Shown here piece by piece: positions 11,490-23,700 of a stretch of DNA of 64,000 nt. Numbering within the stretch: position 1 is the stretch's first letter; every line of letters starts with the position of its first letter. The DNA is from Lytechinus pictus. Taxonomy: Eukaryota; Echinodermata; Echinoidea; Temnopleuroida; Toxopneustidae. A program made the position numbers and the translations under genes. A model generated the notes under the pieces. The model ran no database searches, had not been told where the DNA came from, and saw only the letters and a program-made list of their open reading frames with translations. The stretch covers positions 29,224,001 to 29,288,000 of the forward strand of contig NC_087257.1 in the NCBI RefSeq assembly GCF_037042905.1, read 5' to 3'.

Positions 11490-12015
11490 AATGGCTAACC
11501 CCAATCCCGGGGGGGGTACTCGACCAAAAAAGTAGTAGGTATGTGCCGCGGGCGAGACAAAAAACAGGGGCCTTGGAGCGGGCTGATTGTAAAAAAGAGG
11601 GCCCTCGGAACAGGCTTCGGAATTACAAATGTTTGTGAAAACGGGGGTCCTTGGAAAGGGTCGCCTGTGTGTGAGTGCGTATGCATCCATATGGAATGTG
11701 CATGGAATGCGCTAGCGCAGTGGCGCTGGTCGGACAGCGCTCTGCGGACATCTTTCACCAAAATTGCGGCTCATTGTAGCAGATCAATGCGGCCGGAACG
11801 GCGTAACGGAAAATATGCGAAGCTTTGGAGCAGATTTCTTCTTTTTTCTCGATAAGAAGAAAATGCTATGCTTTGGAGTGGCTTTCTTTGCTCTTTTTCT
11901 CAAGACAAAAATGCTATGCCTTGGAACGGCAATTTGAGTGTAAAAATGGGGGTTCCCTCCGCGGCACATACCCACTATGCATTATATACTGAGTGCCCCC
12001 CCCCCCCCCGAACCC
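11490..12015. mobile_element. GC-rich element with inverted ends
   Basis: GTATGTGCCGCGG near 11539 is inverted as CCGCGGCACATAC near 11959. Degenerate subrepeats of the type GCTTTGGAGCAG and GCCTTGGAACGG recur inside. C15 and G8 runs flank it. It is much richer in GC than its surroundings and codes for nothing convincing. Confidence 0.6.
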
Positions 12016-12522
12016 CAATATGTTCAAGTTTGAATACATTCACTTTGTTTTAAAATGTCTTCTTTTTTATCACATTTAAGAGTTGCTGAATTTGAAGGAT
12101 GAAGTGAAAAAAAATTATTTTGTGAAATGATGTGAATTTCCACTCCACTCATTAATATTATTTTGAATGCTTTCTATTATGTATTACAATTTCAGTAATT
12201 TATCTATTTATTTCATCTGTTTGCTATGAATTTATTTTACTTGTACATAAGAATAACACATTCATTTTAGACATGTCTAGAATCTAGTCATCAGGATGTA
12301 CCATATTTTTTGTATGATATACACATGCTTTGTAAATGTATGATATTGTAAATTGAATTATCCTGTCTTGGACATTGATACATGCATTGACAAATGCTTC
12401 CATCGTGTTGCAATAACTCTCATGAAAAAAATTCTGAATGAGAGAAATCATGATTAAATTATAAAAAATTCACTCTGAAAATTATGAACGAAACTAGAAG
12501 TGATGGCATTCTATTTATTAAA

Positions 12523-12835
12523 GTGTTGAGGGTTTTTTCTTTGGGGGGGGGCAGGAAGGAGGGTGGGGATAGAGTGGGGGTGGGGGCAAGAGCAAGAGAG
12601 GTGGGAGAGAGAGAGAGGGGAGAGGGGAAGTGATAGAGAGTGAGAGGAACAAGAGAGGTGGAGAGAGTGCGAGAGAGAAGAGAGTATGTGTAAGTGTTGA
12701 GGTTTTCATGTTTTTAGCAGGAAGGACGGGGGAGGGGGCAGAGTGGGGGTGAGAGCAAGAGAGATAGAGAGTGAAGGAGTGAGAGGAACAAGAGAGGTGG
12801 AGAGAGAAGAGAGTGTGTGTGGGGATATGTTGGCA
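12523..12835 (+). repeat. GA-rich tract, imperfect tandem dimer
   Basis: A purine-rich unit beginning AAGTGTTGAGG occurs at about 12523 and again at about 12691, each followed by GCAGGAAGGA-type and GAGAGAG-type text. It is low complexity; the frame on the minus strand is not a gene. Confidence 0.7.
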
Positions 12836-13941
12836 AGAGGGGGGGAAAACATACACAACTATCTTTTATTCAAAATTTCCTCAAATTCCATTGATTTGTT
12901 TTTATAAATCTTATCTTCCATCTATCAGAACAAACTATATGTAGCGGTGGACTTTCCCTTTTACAAACAATGCATCTAAAATTAAAGAAAGCCTGACTGG
13001 AAATACAGAAGGGTGTACAAAACAGCATCAAACTGAACATTTACAACCAAATTGATTCAAAATTGATTTTATTATTGCATAATAGTCGTCACCTCAGCTC
13101 AATAATAAAGTGGGTTTTTTGGTATGAGATTACACATCAAATTATTATATAACTTTTCGTTGCAAAATATTCCTTACAGAATCACAAGAAATCAATCAAA
13201 TGGATTTAGAATAAAGTTTCATGGAATAAGAAATTATCTATTCTGATCTTAAAAGCATTTTTTCTTCAATAGCTGTTCCATTTTGTTTTCCTTTTAAATA
13301 CCCTGAACAACACAGAAATGAAAACCTTTACATTATCAGTGTTATTAATGATTAAAAATATGCAAACTATGCATTATTTTGCACAACTCTACACAAATAA
13401 GTGTAATAAATGGATTCATGTGCAGCATATTTGTTCATTGGTAATACATACTATAAGGTACCAATGTACAATAAAAAAAATAGTAAACAATTTTCATTAC
13501 AATTACTACCACATGAGAATTCTTATGCACGCAAGTGAAAAGGTAATATCATTTATCTGTGATACGTGTATCCAAATTGCACATGAGGTAATTCACCAGC
13601 TACAGCTGGTGTCAATGGCACACAAGATTTGAATGCAGCAAACAGGATTTATTGAACAAATTTAAGATACATTTCAAAAGAAAAAACATGACGAAAATGA
13701 ATTTATATATTTCCATGATTTCATCCTACATTTAAATTCTATGCAATTTCCACGCTTACATCAAATGCAAGTTTAAAACAGAGAAAGTGAGTTTTGAGAT
13801 TAAAAAAAAAACCAAAATTTTATCATTTGAATACATGTATCGAAACAACCGACAAGATTAGTTATAGACTTCCATAGTTCAGATCGACTGAAACTTTATT
13901 TTCTTTTCATTATCAAAAGGCCAATATGTCACAAGTATCAA
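12836..13941. other. AT-rich intergenic DNA
   Basis: No coding signal or clear repeat boundaries are seen. It lies between the convergent RECK and RETSAT genes. Confidence 0.5.
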
Positions 13942-14892
13942 TTAAGGACGTTCCACAGTTATGTTTGTGCGCATTATGATCTGCGCATAGTTTACACTCT
14001 GCGCGCTGACGTCACAATGGATGAACAGGTGATTAATTAGCTGCGGGTATGTGCTGATTTTTCTCATCTTCTGCACTTTAACTGCAGATCCGATGCATTA
14101 TTTCATGACGCTAAAAAATGGAATTATTCCATGGACCATTCAAAAAAAGATTCTCTACAATTTCAAAATACTTTACTCTGCAGTGTTGCCAAGAATCACG
14201 AATATTACCCCGAGTTTGAATAAATGGTAGAGTGGTTTTGATTTTTCCTTCACATACATTGTAGATACAAAGCATTCGGCGCATTTTTGGTGTTTTAAAA
14301 AGCACATTTGCTCTAATAAAAATACTGATAGTTTAAAAACAAGCACATGAACCCCTATATTTTACTATTTGTTCCTCTTAGGTATACCTTCCTCTACAAC
14401 TCTACAAATTTTGGTGAAAATGACATGGATTTTGAATAAAGTGCAGCATTTATTGTACTTTTGTAGTTTGTTACTGAAATTTCACATTTTTTAGATTGGG
14501 GTTTTGTTATCTTTTACGCCATTTTTAAGAACTGACAGTGCTGTTAAACTTAAAATTGCAAACAAATAGCACTATAAATATATTCTCCATTCTAACGATA
14601 CAATTATTAACTCTCTTGCGAAATTTGATGACCTTTTCATGTATTTTGACTGAGTAATAGAGGTTTAAACTCATTGTAGTAATCTTGGGCGGTCTAAAAA
14701 TGCCAAATTCTTTTGAATGCGCAATTCTTAAGAACATCAATTTGGGTGAACTTTGAAGTTCTATAGCAAAAAATCAAGCACATGGACTTATGTTAATTTT
14801 TGCATATTTCGAATATTAAGGTTCTAAAGTATCTATGTGCAAAGTTTGGTGAAAATGACATGGATTTCACTTTAACTGTGGAACGTCCTTAA
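13942..14892. mobile_element. TTAA-flanked non-autonomous element, 0.95 kb
   Basis: The element reads TTAA-GGACGTTCCACAGTTA at the left and TAACTGTGGAACGTCC-TTAA at the right, a perfect 16-bp inverted end. Subterminal text resembling GGTGAAAATGACATGGATTT occurs near 14413 and 14850. There is no transposase frame. Confidence 0.82.
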
Positions 14893-14965
14893 ATGCAGTT
14901 AATAACTTTGTCAAGGATTTAAAATAAAAATCATTGACTTGGCTGCTAATCCAATCACAGTTCTC

Positions 14966-15280
14966 GCTATCGACAATAAACAAAAGTTCCTGGAAGTAGC
15001 GCATGGAGTGAATTTCTCATACATGCTATGCACTAGTTGAACAAGAAATTATACTGCTTGTTCAGTGATATGCTATCCGATAACTTCCAGTCTACTCGCA
15101 CTGTAGCTAGTCTATTTGCATCCGCTTTCGCACCGCGATTTCATTCTCTTCTTACATTTTGCTTCTTGTGTTTTCCCTCTTGCTGTATACTATTCTTCCC
15201 TCCAAGCTACTAAGATACATGGGTCACACAAAGTAAATGACATGATCTACATCCAGGAACTTGTGGTTATTGACAATAGC
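14966..15280. repeat. Inverted repeat, 29-bp arms
   Basis: Arms of about 29 bp at 14966-14994 and 15252-15280 are inverted (for example AAAGTTCCTGGA against TCCAGGAACTTG). The outer text GGCTGCTAATCCAA and GGCTGCTAATTCAA recurs directly on either side, possibly an old target duplication. Confidence 0.6.
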
Positions 15281-15948
15281 TAGAATTGCAAGTCAGTTAT
15301 TTATTAAGATATCTACAAAATCACAATACCTGACTCGGCTGCTAATTCAACTATAATTGAAAGATTTTAGGTTAGATAGGATAGCCAGAGCTTCATAACA
15401 AAAGCAGTCAATTATTAATTAATTAATTATCTATCTATGATGTCACAATAATGGTAACACTTCCCCTTTTAAGAAGGCTACTGGTAGGCATGCAACACAC
15501 TGAGATAATGCCTACTTGGTCATAATTTCTCCCATGAAGTTTAAGCATCTACAACCTGAATACACAAATCAACCAGCTTGAAACATCAAGACCACTAGTT
15601 CTTTTAAGATCTATTATCTGAAAGATTACCCAACAGACCTTTTCAGGACTACATCACTTGGTGAAATCGGAAAACTTTATAAAATTTATAAAATTAGGGT
15701 CTTTCAGTTGAATATCTCCAAGAACTTAAAGCTATCATTTATAAAAGGCATTAAGAGGTAGATCAATTTTGAAAAACTGTACACATGTACATGTCATTGA
15801 TATTTGTATCAAAACTGCAAATAAAATTTCATAACATCTCCATGAATCTAAAGTCATGACTTTTATTTACATTAAAATACATCTAGATAATTCGGAACAT
15901 TAACCTACTTTCATTTGAAAATAGTAAAATGGTTATAAACTCATTACC

Positions 15949-16461
15949 TTAAAGGTTAAATCCACCCCAACAAAAAGATAATTTGAATAAAAAGGAGAAT
16001 AATCCAACAAGCGTAACACCCAAATTTCCTAAAAAAATAAATGTAAAATAACAAAGTTATGACATTTTAAAGTTTTGCTTGAATTCACAAAACAGTTACA
16101 TGCACATCCTGGTCGGTAGGCAAATGAGGGAATTGATGACATCACTCACTCTCTTTTGTTTTTCATTATATGAATTATAAAATATTCTTATTTTCTCTTT
16201 ACTGTTCTGTGAAACAGAGCTTTATTCCTCCATGAACATGTGGAATCACCATTTTTATAATTCAAACAATAAAACATCATCGACTCTCTCATTTGCATGT
16301 CACTGAGTTGTGCATATAACTGTTTTGCGAAAAATAAGTGAAAATGTCATAACTTTCTCATTTTTTGTCCGCTTTTTAATTAAATTTTCAGCATTATTGC
16401 TTGTATGATATTTGTATTTTGATGAAAATCAACATTTTTCTAGGGTGGATTTGACCTTTAA
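15949..16461. mobile_element. TTAA-flanked MITE
   Basis: The ends are TTAA-AGGTTAAATCCACCC and GGGTGGATTTGACCT-TTAA. They are inverted with one mismatch. The body is AT-rich and non-coding. Confidence 0.78.
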
Positions 16462-17609
16462 TTTCATCTTTCTAATTGACACTAAAATAATTTTCACGTC
16501 CTCGGCTGAAAAAGTGTCATAAAAAAGTGTGACCCTAATTTGCGAACAATCGTTTTGCAAAGCTTTAGAAACAAAATCAAGCAGACAAAAGTAAGATAAT
16601 TATATCAGATGGAGGTTAAAATGCCATAAAGTCGGTTGGTATCACATTTTACTTACTTATCGAGAGCTCTGCTTGCAAACTGGCGATTTCTTGATGCTTG
16701 TCGAGAAGATCAAATTCTCTCGGAGCAGACACAAAAGGTAACAAAATTTGCCGATGTTTTGCCAATATTTTCACACATTGAGATCTTACCTTCAAGAAAA
16801 TTACCATACTGAGTAATTTTGGGTCGCTTTTTCCGCTGGTGATATAAGTTTTTCTAGATATTAATTAGATATAGAGATATTCGACTGTGCGCAAAATTAG
16901 GTAACGCGCGAATTTAGGTCACACCACCATACATGTAATACAGATGAAAAAATATTGGAGTCTACAAGACAAACACTGCATTGGTCATTTGTGATTTATT
17001 AATTGGCGCTTCAAATATTGTTTTTTTCCTCATTTCTAAATCGGATTTTTCTCTATAAAAAAAACCCCTCAATGACTTGATCCTCTTACCCTTTCAGACC
17101 CTGTTTCACCATGCTTCACTCTCAGTCAATTAAATGCTTTGATTTCACTGTCTTATAACAGTTTATAATTATTCATTGATAACAAGTTTCATGAAACAGG
17201 GTGCAGTCTTTGATAATGCAATAATGTGCTTTAAGCCAATCAGGTGCAAGTATTTTAGTAGCTTATAACAAAAAGTGAAAATCAAGATTTATTTCATAAC
17301 AGGCTTCATTGATGTACATTGTTAAATCTGTGGTCAAACTATGGAAAGCCATGTGTAAAACAAGTCTGTAATTGATTTATCAAAAATTTTGGTACTCATA
17401 AATATTAAAGTTAAATTGATGAAGGAAACATAGATTCATTTTTGTCACCATTAAAACAGGAGAACAAAGATCTGGGATGACAGAGTGACAATTAACCTTT
17501 GGTTTTACAGATGTACTCATGAAATCAGTTTTTAATGCAACTACTTCCATTTACCTTTAAAATGTGTGGTTTGATTTAGTAGATGTACAGACCTTTGCCT
17601 TTGTAAGGA
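16462..17609. other. RETSAT 3' UTR candidate and intergenic DNA
   Basis: On the minus strand, AATAAA hexamers lie at 17288-17293 and 16995-17000 downstream of the RETSAT stop. An inverted CCCTGTTTCA / TGAAACAGGG pair spans 17099-17205. No other gene is seen. Confidence 0.4.
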
Positions 17610-17740
17610 TTACTTTGTTTTCTTCTTCTTGGCTTTGAGAGAGACTAAATCACCAATCAGGTTTCGATTCAGTAGCTTTGTTCCACACATCAAGCCGGCA
17701 TACAGAGCTCCCGCAAAGCCACATGTCATGATATCTTGAC
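17610..17740 (-). CDS. RETSAT: RETSAT exon 10, stop and ER signal
   Basis: The exon follows CTCCATAG. It encodes [18 protein letters not shown] and ends AKKKKTK with TAA at 17612-17610. The last four residues KKTK fit the KKXX retrieval rule. Confidence 0.93.
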
Positions 17741-20700
17741 CTATGGAGAGAAGAAAAGATATTGTTTGTTCATTTGACCCCTTAATCTTGCATTTTTATT
17801 GTAATACATGCATTCACAGGTAACTTAAACATTATTTGGAAATTATCAAGTAACATATAGACTTTACAGGGTGCTACACAACAACCTCCCCCAGCTCTAC
17901 CCCGTATCACTTTTAATTTCCTATGCTATCACTTGCATTATTTTGTAATTGAAGGTATGTAAGTTTCTTGCAACACCACCTTAGTCTCTCTGTCAATAAC
18001 AGTCCAGATTTTATCTTCATTTCTATCATTGAGATATGGGATAGGGATGAGTGTCTTTAAGCCTAACACATACTACATGATCTGTTGTGATGCAATTTTT
18101 CAGCAAAATAACCTGTCATGAACTAGAAAACAAAAAGAAATCATTTCAGAGAGGTGCCAAATCTAGGGGGGGGGGTCTAACATACTTATTTAATGAAATT
18201 GATCTAAAGAATACTTACCAGTAAGGTAAAGGTTAGGAATAGGAGTCTCTGGTCTAAGGTTAGTCCAGGTCTCGGCAGTGAACCTCTCCTTGTTATGGTC
18301 TAGTCCATACATCTCACCAGCAGGGGCAGCAAGGTAGTACTTGTTGGACAAAGGAGACCCGGCTTCAAAGTAATCAACCTGAAAGTGTATAAATAACATA
18401 AATAACTTGAGCACATCAACGAAATGAAGAGTATATAGAGATGTAAGATGGACTGTAAACCTGCCTGAAATGCTGATTCTTCTCTCCTGCTCTGCAACTC
18501 CACGTGCCGTCTCAAGCCAGCCTTCTTCCAACTCTCCAACTACTCCGACGTCCCTCATCTCTTCAACTCAAGCCTCTCTTCTCTTCAGCTACTCAAGCCT
18601 TTCTGGTTTAGTCCTTTTAAGGACTGCACTCATTTCCAAAAGTTACTCTACTTTCTAATCTTCCACCTTCTTGCCTCTACATTTCACTCCTTCCTCTATC
18701 CACTTTTCTTCATCCTTCTACGACTCGCCACATAGTGTACCATAAACCACTTCTTTGACATGTAGTGGTGTTACATGATTTAAAGTTGAATTAAGAAGAC
18801 GATTCCAAATATTGAGATATTTACATTAATAGCAACCTTACAACCCCCAAAACACTAAGAGGTGATTCGACCCCCCATTTTCTTTTTTCAAAATAGTGAA
18901 TTTGAACGATTTATCCCTAACCATTGTCCCTGAGTTCGCTCCTGCAATGCCTACCGAGACGGGTGTTCTTTGAGTGTGACGTCACCGGGGGGTATTCGGT
19001 CTCGGTGTAGTAAACAAGGCAGTGCCGCTTTGTGTACTATGCACGTACGCCTTCATGTGGAATAACTGCAGTTGAAGTTGTATCTGCGAGCCATAGAACT
19101 TGCAAAGAGGAAATGATTAAAATATTTGTGGCCGTACTATTATTCCAAATATGTAAATTCCCTCAGAATGATACCATAGACCCTAAAGGAATAATTTCAA
19201 GGTGAATAATATGAAATTTGATCGAGATCTTCTCACCAGTCGATAACGTAGCAGACGTGTTATTATGACATATTTATCCGCGTGTGACGCGGCTCTTGCA
19301 AAAAAACACAGTTGGTTGCGGAATTGCTTTGTGCCGACCGGCCGCCCGCTCCGGCGCAGCTAGCTGTCGAGCTACCGTACCGCATACCTTTCTTGTTGTC
19401 TTCAACCATAGATATGTATACTAATTACTATAATATCCCTCTGTCTTCAACTCACTTGCGAATTGCGTTTGTATGTGTGACGGTGACCCCTAGCGTAATT
19501 AAATATAGAAAACAACTCAGAAGGCCGAGAAAGAATAATACGTTTGGTTCAAGATTGTTCTGTGGAATGAGCTATGAGTGGAAATGATCCAGAGGATATA
19601 AAAGTGGAGTCAAAGACAAAAGAAAAGAAGAAAAAACGCCAGGGGATCGCTGCACGGCCATGAACTAAGTCGACGTACCAGACCATAACAGTACACTCAA
19701 TGCCTGGGTGTTGTGTCTACTAGTATTATGCGTTCAGCGCGCGCTGAGCGAGAGCTGAGCTAGCCGCCGGAATTACTTTCCAGCTATTCACTTGATTGAA
19801 CATCGTGATAAAATAAATGAGAAATAGTGAAAATATCATTCAATAACTCACTGTTTGCTATCTTACATCATGATTGAAGAGTTCATGATGGTTATTCATA
19901 CTGTTTTTTATACAGGGAAAGTAAAGATTTGTACATATCAGTCCTATTTGTTTGATTTGAGTTGCTTTGAAAAAAAATTGTAAAATATCTTTCTCTCTCT
20001 GCATAGCATTTCTGTATGACATTCAGGCACCTCTTATACTAAATTCCCCCCGGTGACGTCACACTCCGAGTGGCTTTTCTGTACACTCGTCTCTCGGGCT
20101 CTGACAGGTGGCTAATTTCATAGACTTTCAAAGCAAAATATCGAGAAGGCAGAGGATTTTTGTGACATGCTATCTGTTTGAACAACTTATATATACTATA
20201 TATTGTGTGTAGAACCTATATTTATGGAAACTCACCCCCTTCTTAATTCAACTTTAAACAAAATTTTGATTTTCACTGAAGATGGTGAGTCCCTTGTTCC
20301 TCTGACATATGATCTCATAAGAAGCGCAAAAACAGGTCAGCAGTTGTGTATAAAGTCCTGCATAACTTACAAACAGTTTTAGAAAACGACCTCCTGAGCT
20401 CCGTAACACAAAGCATAACGATTAATCGTACGCTTGATTTTTACGATTGATTGTACATTGTAGTCAATGCAATCAATCATGAAAATTTGTTCTACGATCA
20501 TTGCTAAGCTTTGTGTTACGGGCTCCTGGGTAGCATTTCATGAAGAGCTATATCAGTGATTCTCACTGACTAATTCACTTTTAGCCAATCAGATTCAAGG
20601 ATTTCCAGTAGCTTAAATCACAGAGAAAAATCTTTATGAAATACCCTTGAGGAACTGACCTTGTCCTCGAGTTGTGGGAAGAGATCCAGGACCCGTTCCC

Positions 20701-23700
20701 ACATCTTATCAGCTATACCCTTCTTAATGGCTTCGTAATCAGCGCCTCTATGGTGCATCCGAGTCTTCTCCCATTGTTGAAACCATTCCCAGTTAGCCAA
20801 GGTTACCAGAGTGCATGCAGACTTTCCTGTGTAGGTATTAACAAAAAATAGAAAAAGATAATTGAACAGTAGACACTGATTTCATGAGAAAGTCTGTGAA
20901 ATCAAGATTGTCAATACTGCGTACTTACCAGAGTACCTTTTATCCCATGTGGCACCTTGTTTTGACATTTGATCTGTCCAATTATGTCATAATAGACATT
21001 ATGCATCGAGGGAGGGCACTATGAGATAATGATGTCACATGCATAAGGTCTATATCAAAAGCACTAATCAATATAAACTCCTCAAAAAAAAATTGGAAAT
21101 CTGACTTTGATCGATAATCCCTCCTCGGTTTTAGTGAATATTAAAGGAGAATGAAACTCTTGGAGCAAGTTAGCTTTTGTGAAAGCAGAAAAATCAAAGA
21201 ATAAGATCAACAAAATTTTGAGTAAAATAGGACTAGCAATAGAAGAGTTATGAGCATTTGAATGTCGAGATCACTAATGCTATGGAAATCCTCCCATTGG
21301 CAATGCGACCAAGATCTTTGATGTCACAGATGAACAACTCTCCCCTTTTGGACAGTGAAAATATACCCCAAAACATCTCTTTTTGCTCATTCTAATCATA
21401 TGACAAACGATTCATCAATGATATAATGTTGTGAAACCTTTGTGTTTGTCCTCTCATAAAGAGAACACCTCACCTTGTGATAGACTCTATAAAAGTGAGA
21501 ATATAAGTGAAATAAGTACTAAAGTAATGAGGGAGTTGTACGTGTGTGACATCACAGATCTTGGTCGCATTGCCAATGGGAGGATCTACATGGCATTAGT
21601 GATCTCGACATTCAAATGCTCATAACTTTCTTATTATTTATTCAATCTTCTTCAAACTTTCAACAATATGTTTCTTTGATTTTTCTCTTTGATGTGGATT
21701 CAGCTGGTTTCAAGGGTTTCATTCTCCTTTAATGTATAATTGACATCAATGAATAGATAATTTAATTTTCTTTAAAATGATACCCTACATGATATGGTTA
21801 TGGTTCATATGGAGGTGCAGTGCCTTGAAATGTGGGGCAAGGTCAAAATTCTAAAGTTGCAAAATGACACAATATTTTCAATTCAGACCTCATCCAACAC
21901 TTTTGAATCCTGCTCTTTTTGTGATGGCATGATCATAATAAACATGGTATCATTTTAAAGAGAATTGAATGATCTTTTGAATGATATCAAATATGCATTG
22001 TGTTAAATTGGGAGTTGGGAGAAATTAATGGCCAAACTCACATTTCCAAACTTTTTTGAGGGGTTTAGTATAGCGGGTAGCGTGAATTGCATTTACTTCC
22101 ACCTACTCACCAGGATACCTCTCATCCCATGTAGAATCCTTGGCCGATGGGAAACTGATGAAGAGCAGCGGAACAGGGGAATTCATGGCTTCTTCGGCAG
22201 ACAGGTTAGCATACGTCTTGGTGATACCATTCAGATCATTATTAGTGAAGGACCAGTACTGCCTGGCCGGTAGCTTCAGCTCTTCTGTTGATCCTTTGAG
22301 TCCCACGAAGACAGAGAAGCCAGCCAAGGCCGTTCGGGTTCCTTTGAATTTGTCCATCAAGTCTGAGGAGTGTAACATAAGGATACAAACATTGTACAAT
22401 TATATGTAATTGTCAGTCTATTGAAAAACTTATGATTAATTGTAATAATTACATAATATTGACTGGCTATGAGGGAGATACCTTACATATTTCCCGAAAT
22501 AGTCTTATATTGCCCTGAAAATATATGTAATTGTCAGTCTATTGAAAAACTTAAGATCAATTGTAATAATTACATAATATTGACTGGCTTTGAGGGAGAT
22601 ACCATATATATTTCCAGAAAATAGTCTTATATTGCCCTGAATGATAGCAAAGGACAATATTGGTCTACTGAGGGAAATACAAATTGGTTTCTCTGGAAAA
22701 TTAAAGTCAGTAAATATTATCATTATTATTACCTGCAGGGCTACAGCTGTTTGATGAATAATTGAAGCTATATTTGTAGCAATATATGTCTGCCTGTTGG
22801 TACTTCTAATTTCAGGTTATTTGTGAACTTGATGAAGTAATTCTGGCCAAGTAATTATGTAGTACAGTGTATGCAGCGAATCGTGCAAGGCGCGCACACT
22901 CACTATTGTGTACAAAAGACTGGTCCTTGGGTTTGATGAATGGGAATACAAATATTATGGACCAATAATTCATTACAAAAGCGCAATAGGAAAATGACAA
23001 ATTAGCTGAGGAAGGGTATATGAACATATTGGTCCCTAGTCATAAAGCTGAACCCTGGCTGGGCCATTGGGACATAAATTGTGTTGAGTCAATCAATCAA
23101 ACAGACAAAATAGGTGTTCATACCTTGTCTCTTAAGCCGACCGCACACCTTACGATCGGTCTGCGACCCGATTTTTGGAATAAAACGTAGTAGAATTCAA
23201 TGCTAATATTGAAACATGGAATATCTTACTGTGTAATGTTCTAAATCATCGCAGAAATACCTATGATCAAATCTGTGACTATGCTATCATCCTTCTTAGA
23301 ATAGAACCAAATTTCTTATCTAGTCGCAATGACGTCATAGCAATCGTACGATTGGCTACGATTAGAAACTAATTTGGCCTTTACCCCAAAATAAAGGCTT
23401 GCAATCTTTCAAAATGGTTATATTAGTATTCTTTCAATTAATTTTAACCTCAAATAAAATGATATTTTCCATTCACATTTTCAGAAAATTAGCAAAATGC
23501 CATTTGTTCCAAAATCGGATCGTGAACAGTCGTAAGGTGTAAGGTGGCCTTTAAGTGCCTCATTCTGGTAATAATTAATTGCACCTCTTTATAGTGTACC
23601 TTGTTGGGGTACCATGACATTTGCTCTGGCGACAATTGCTCAGCTATAAATTCCAATTTAATTGGATTTAACACTATACCTTACCCTAACCCTACATCTT

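Noticed and set aside
19312-19587. 91-codon frame inside the 1.5-kb TTAA element
   Set aside because: No similarity to a transposase or any known protein, and stop-free length is expected in a GC-richer patch.
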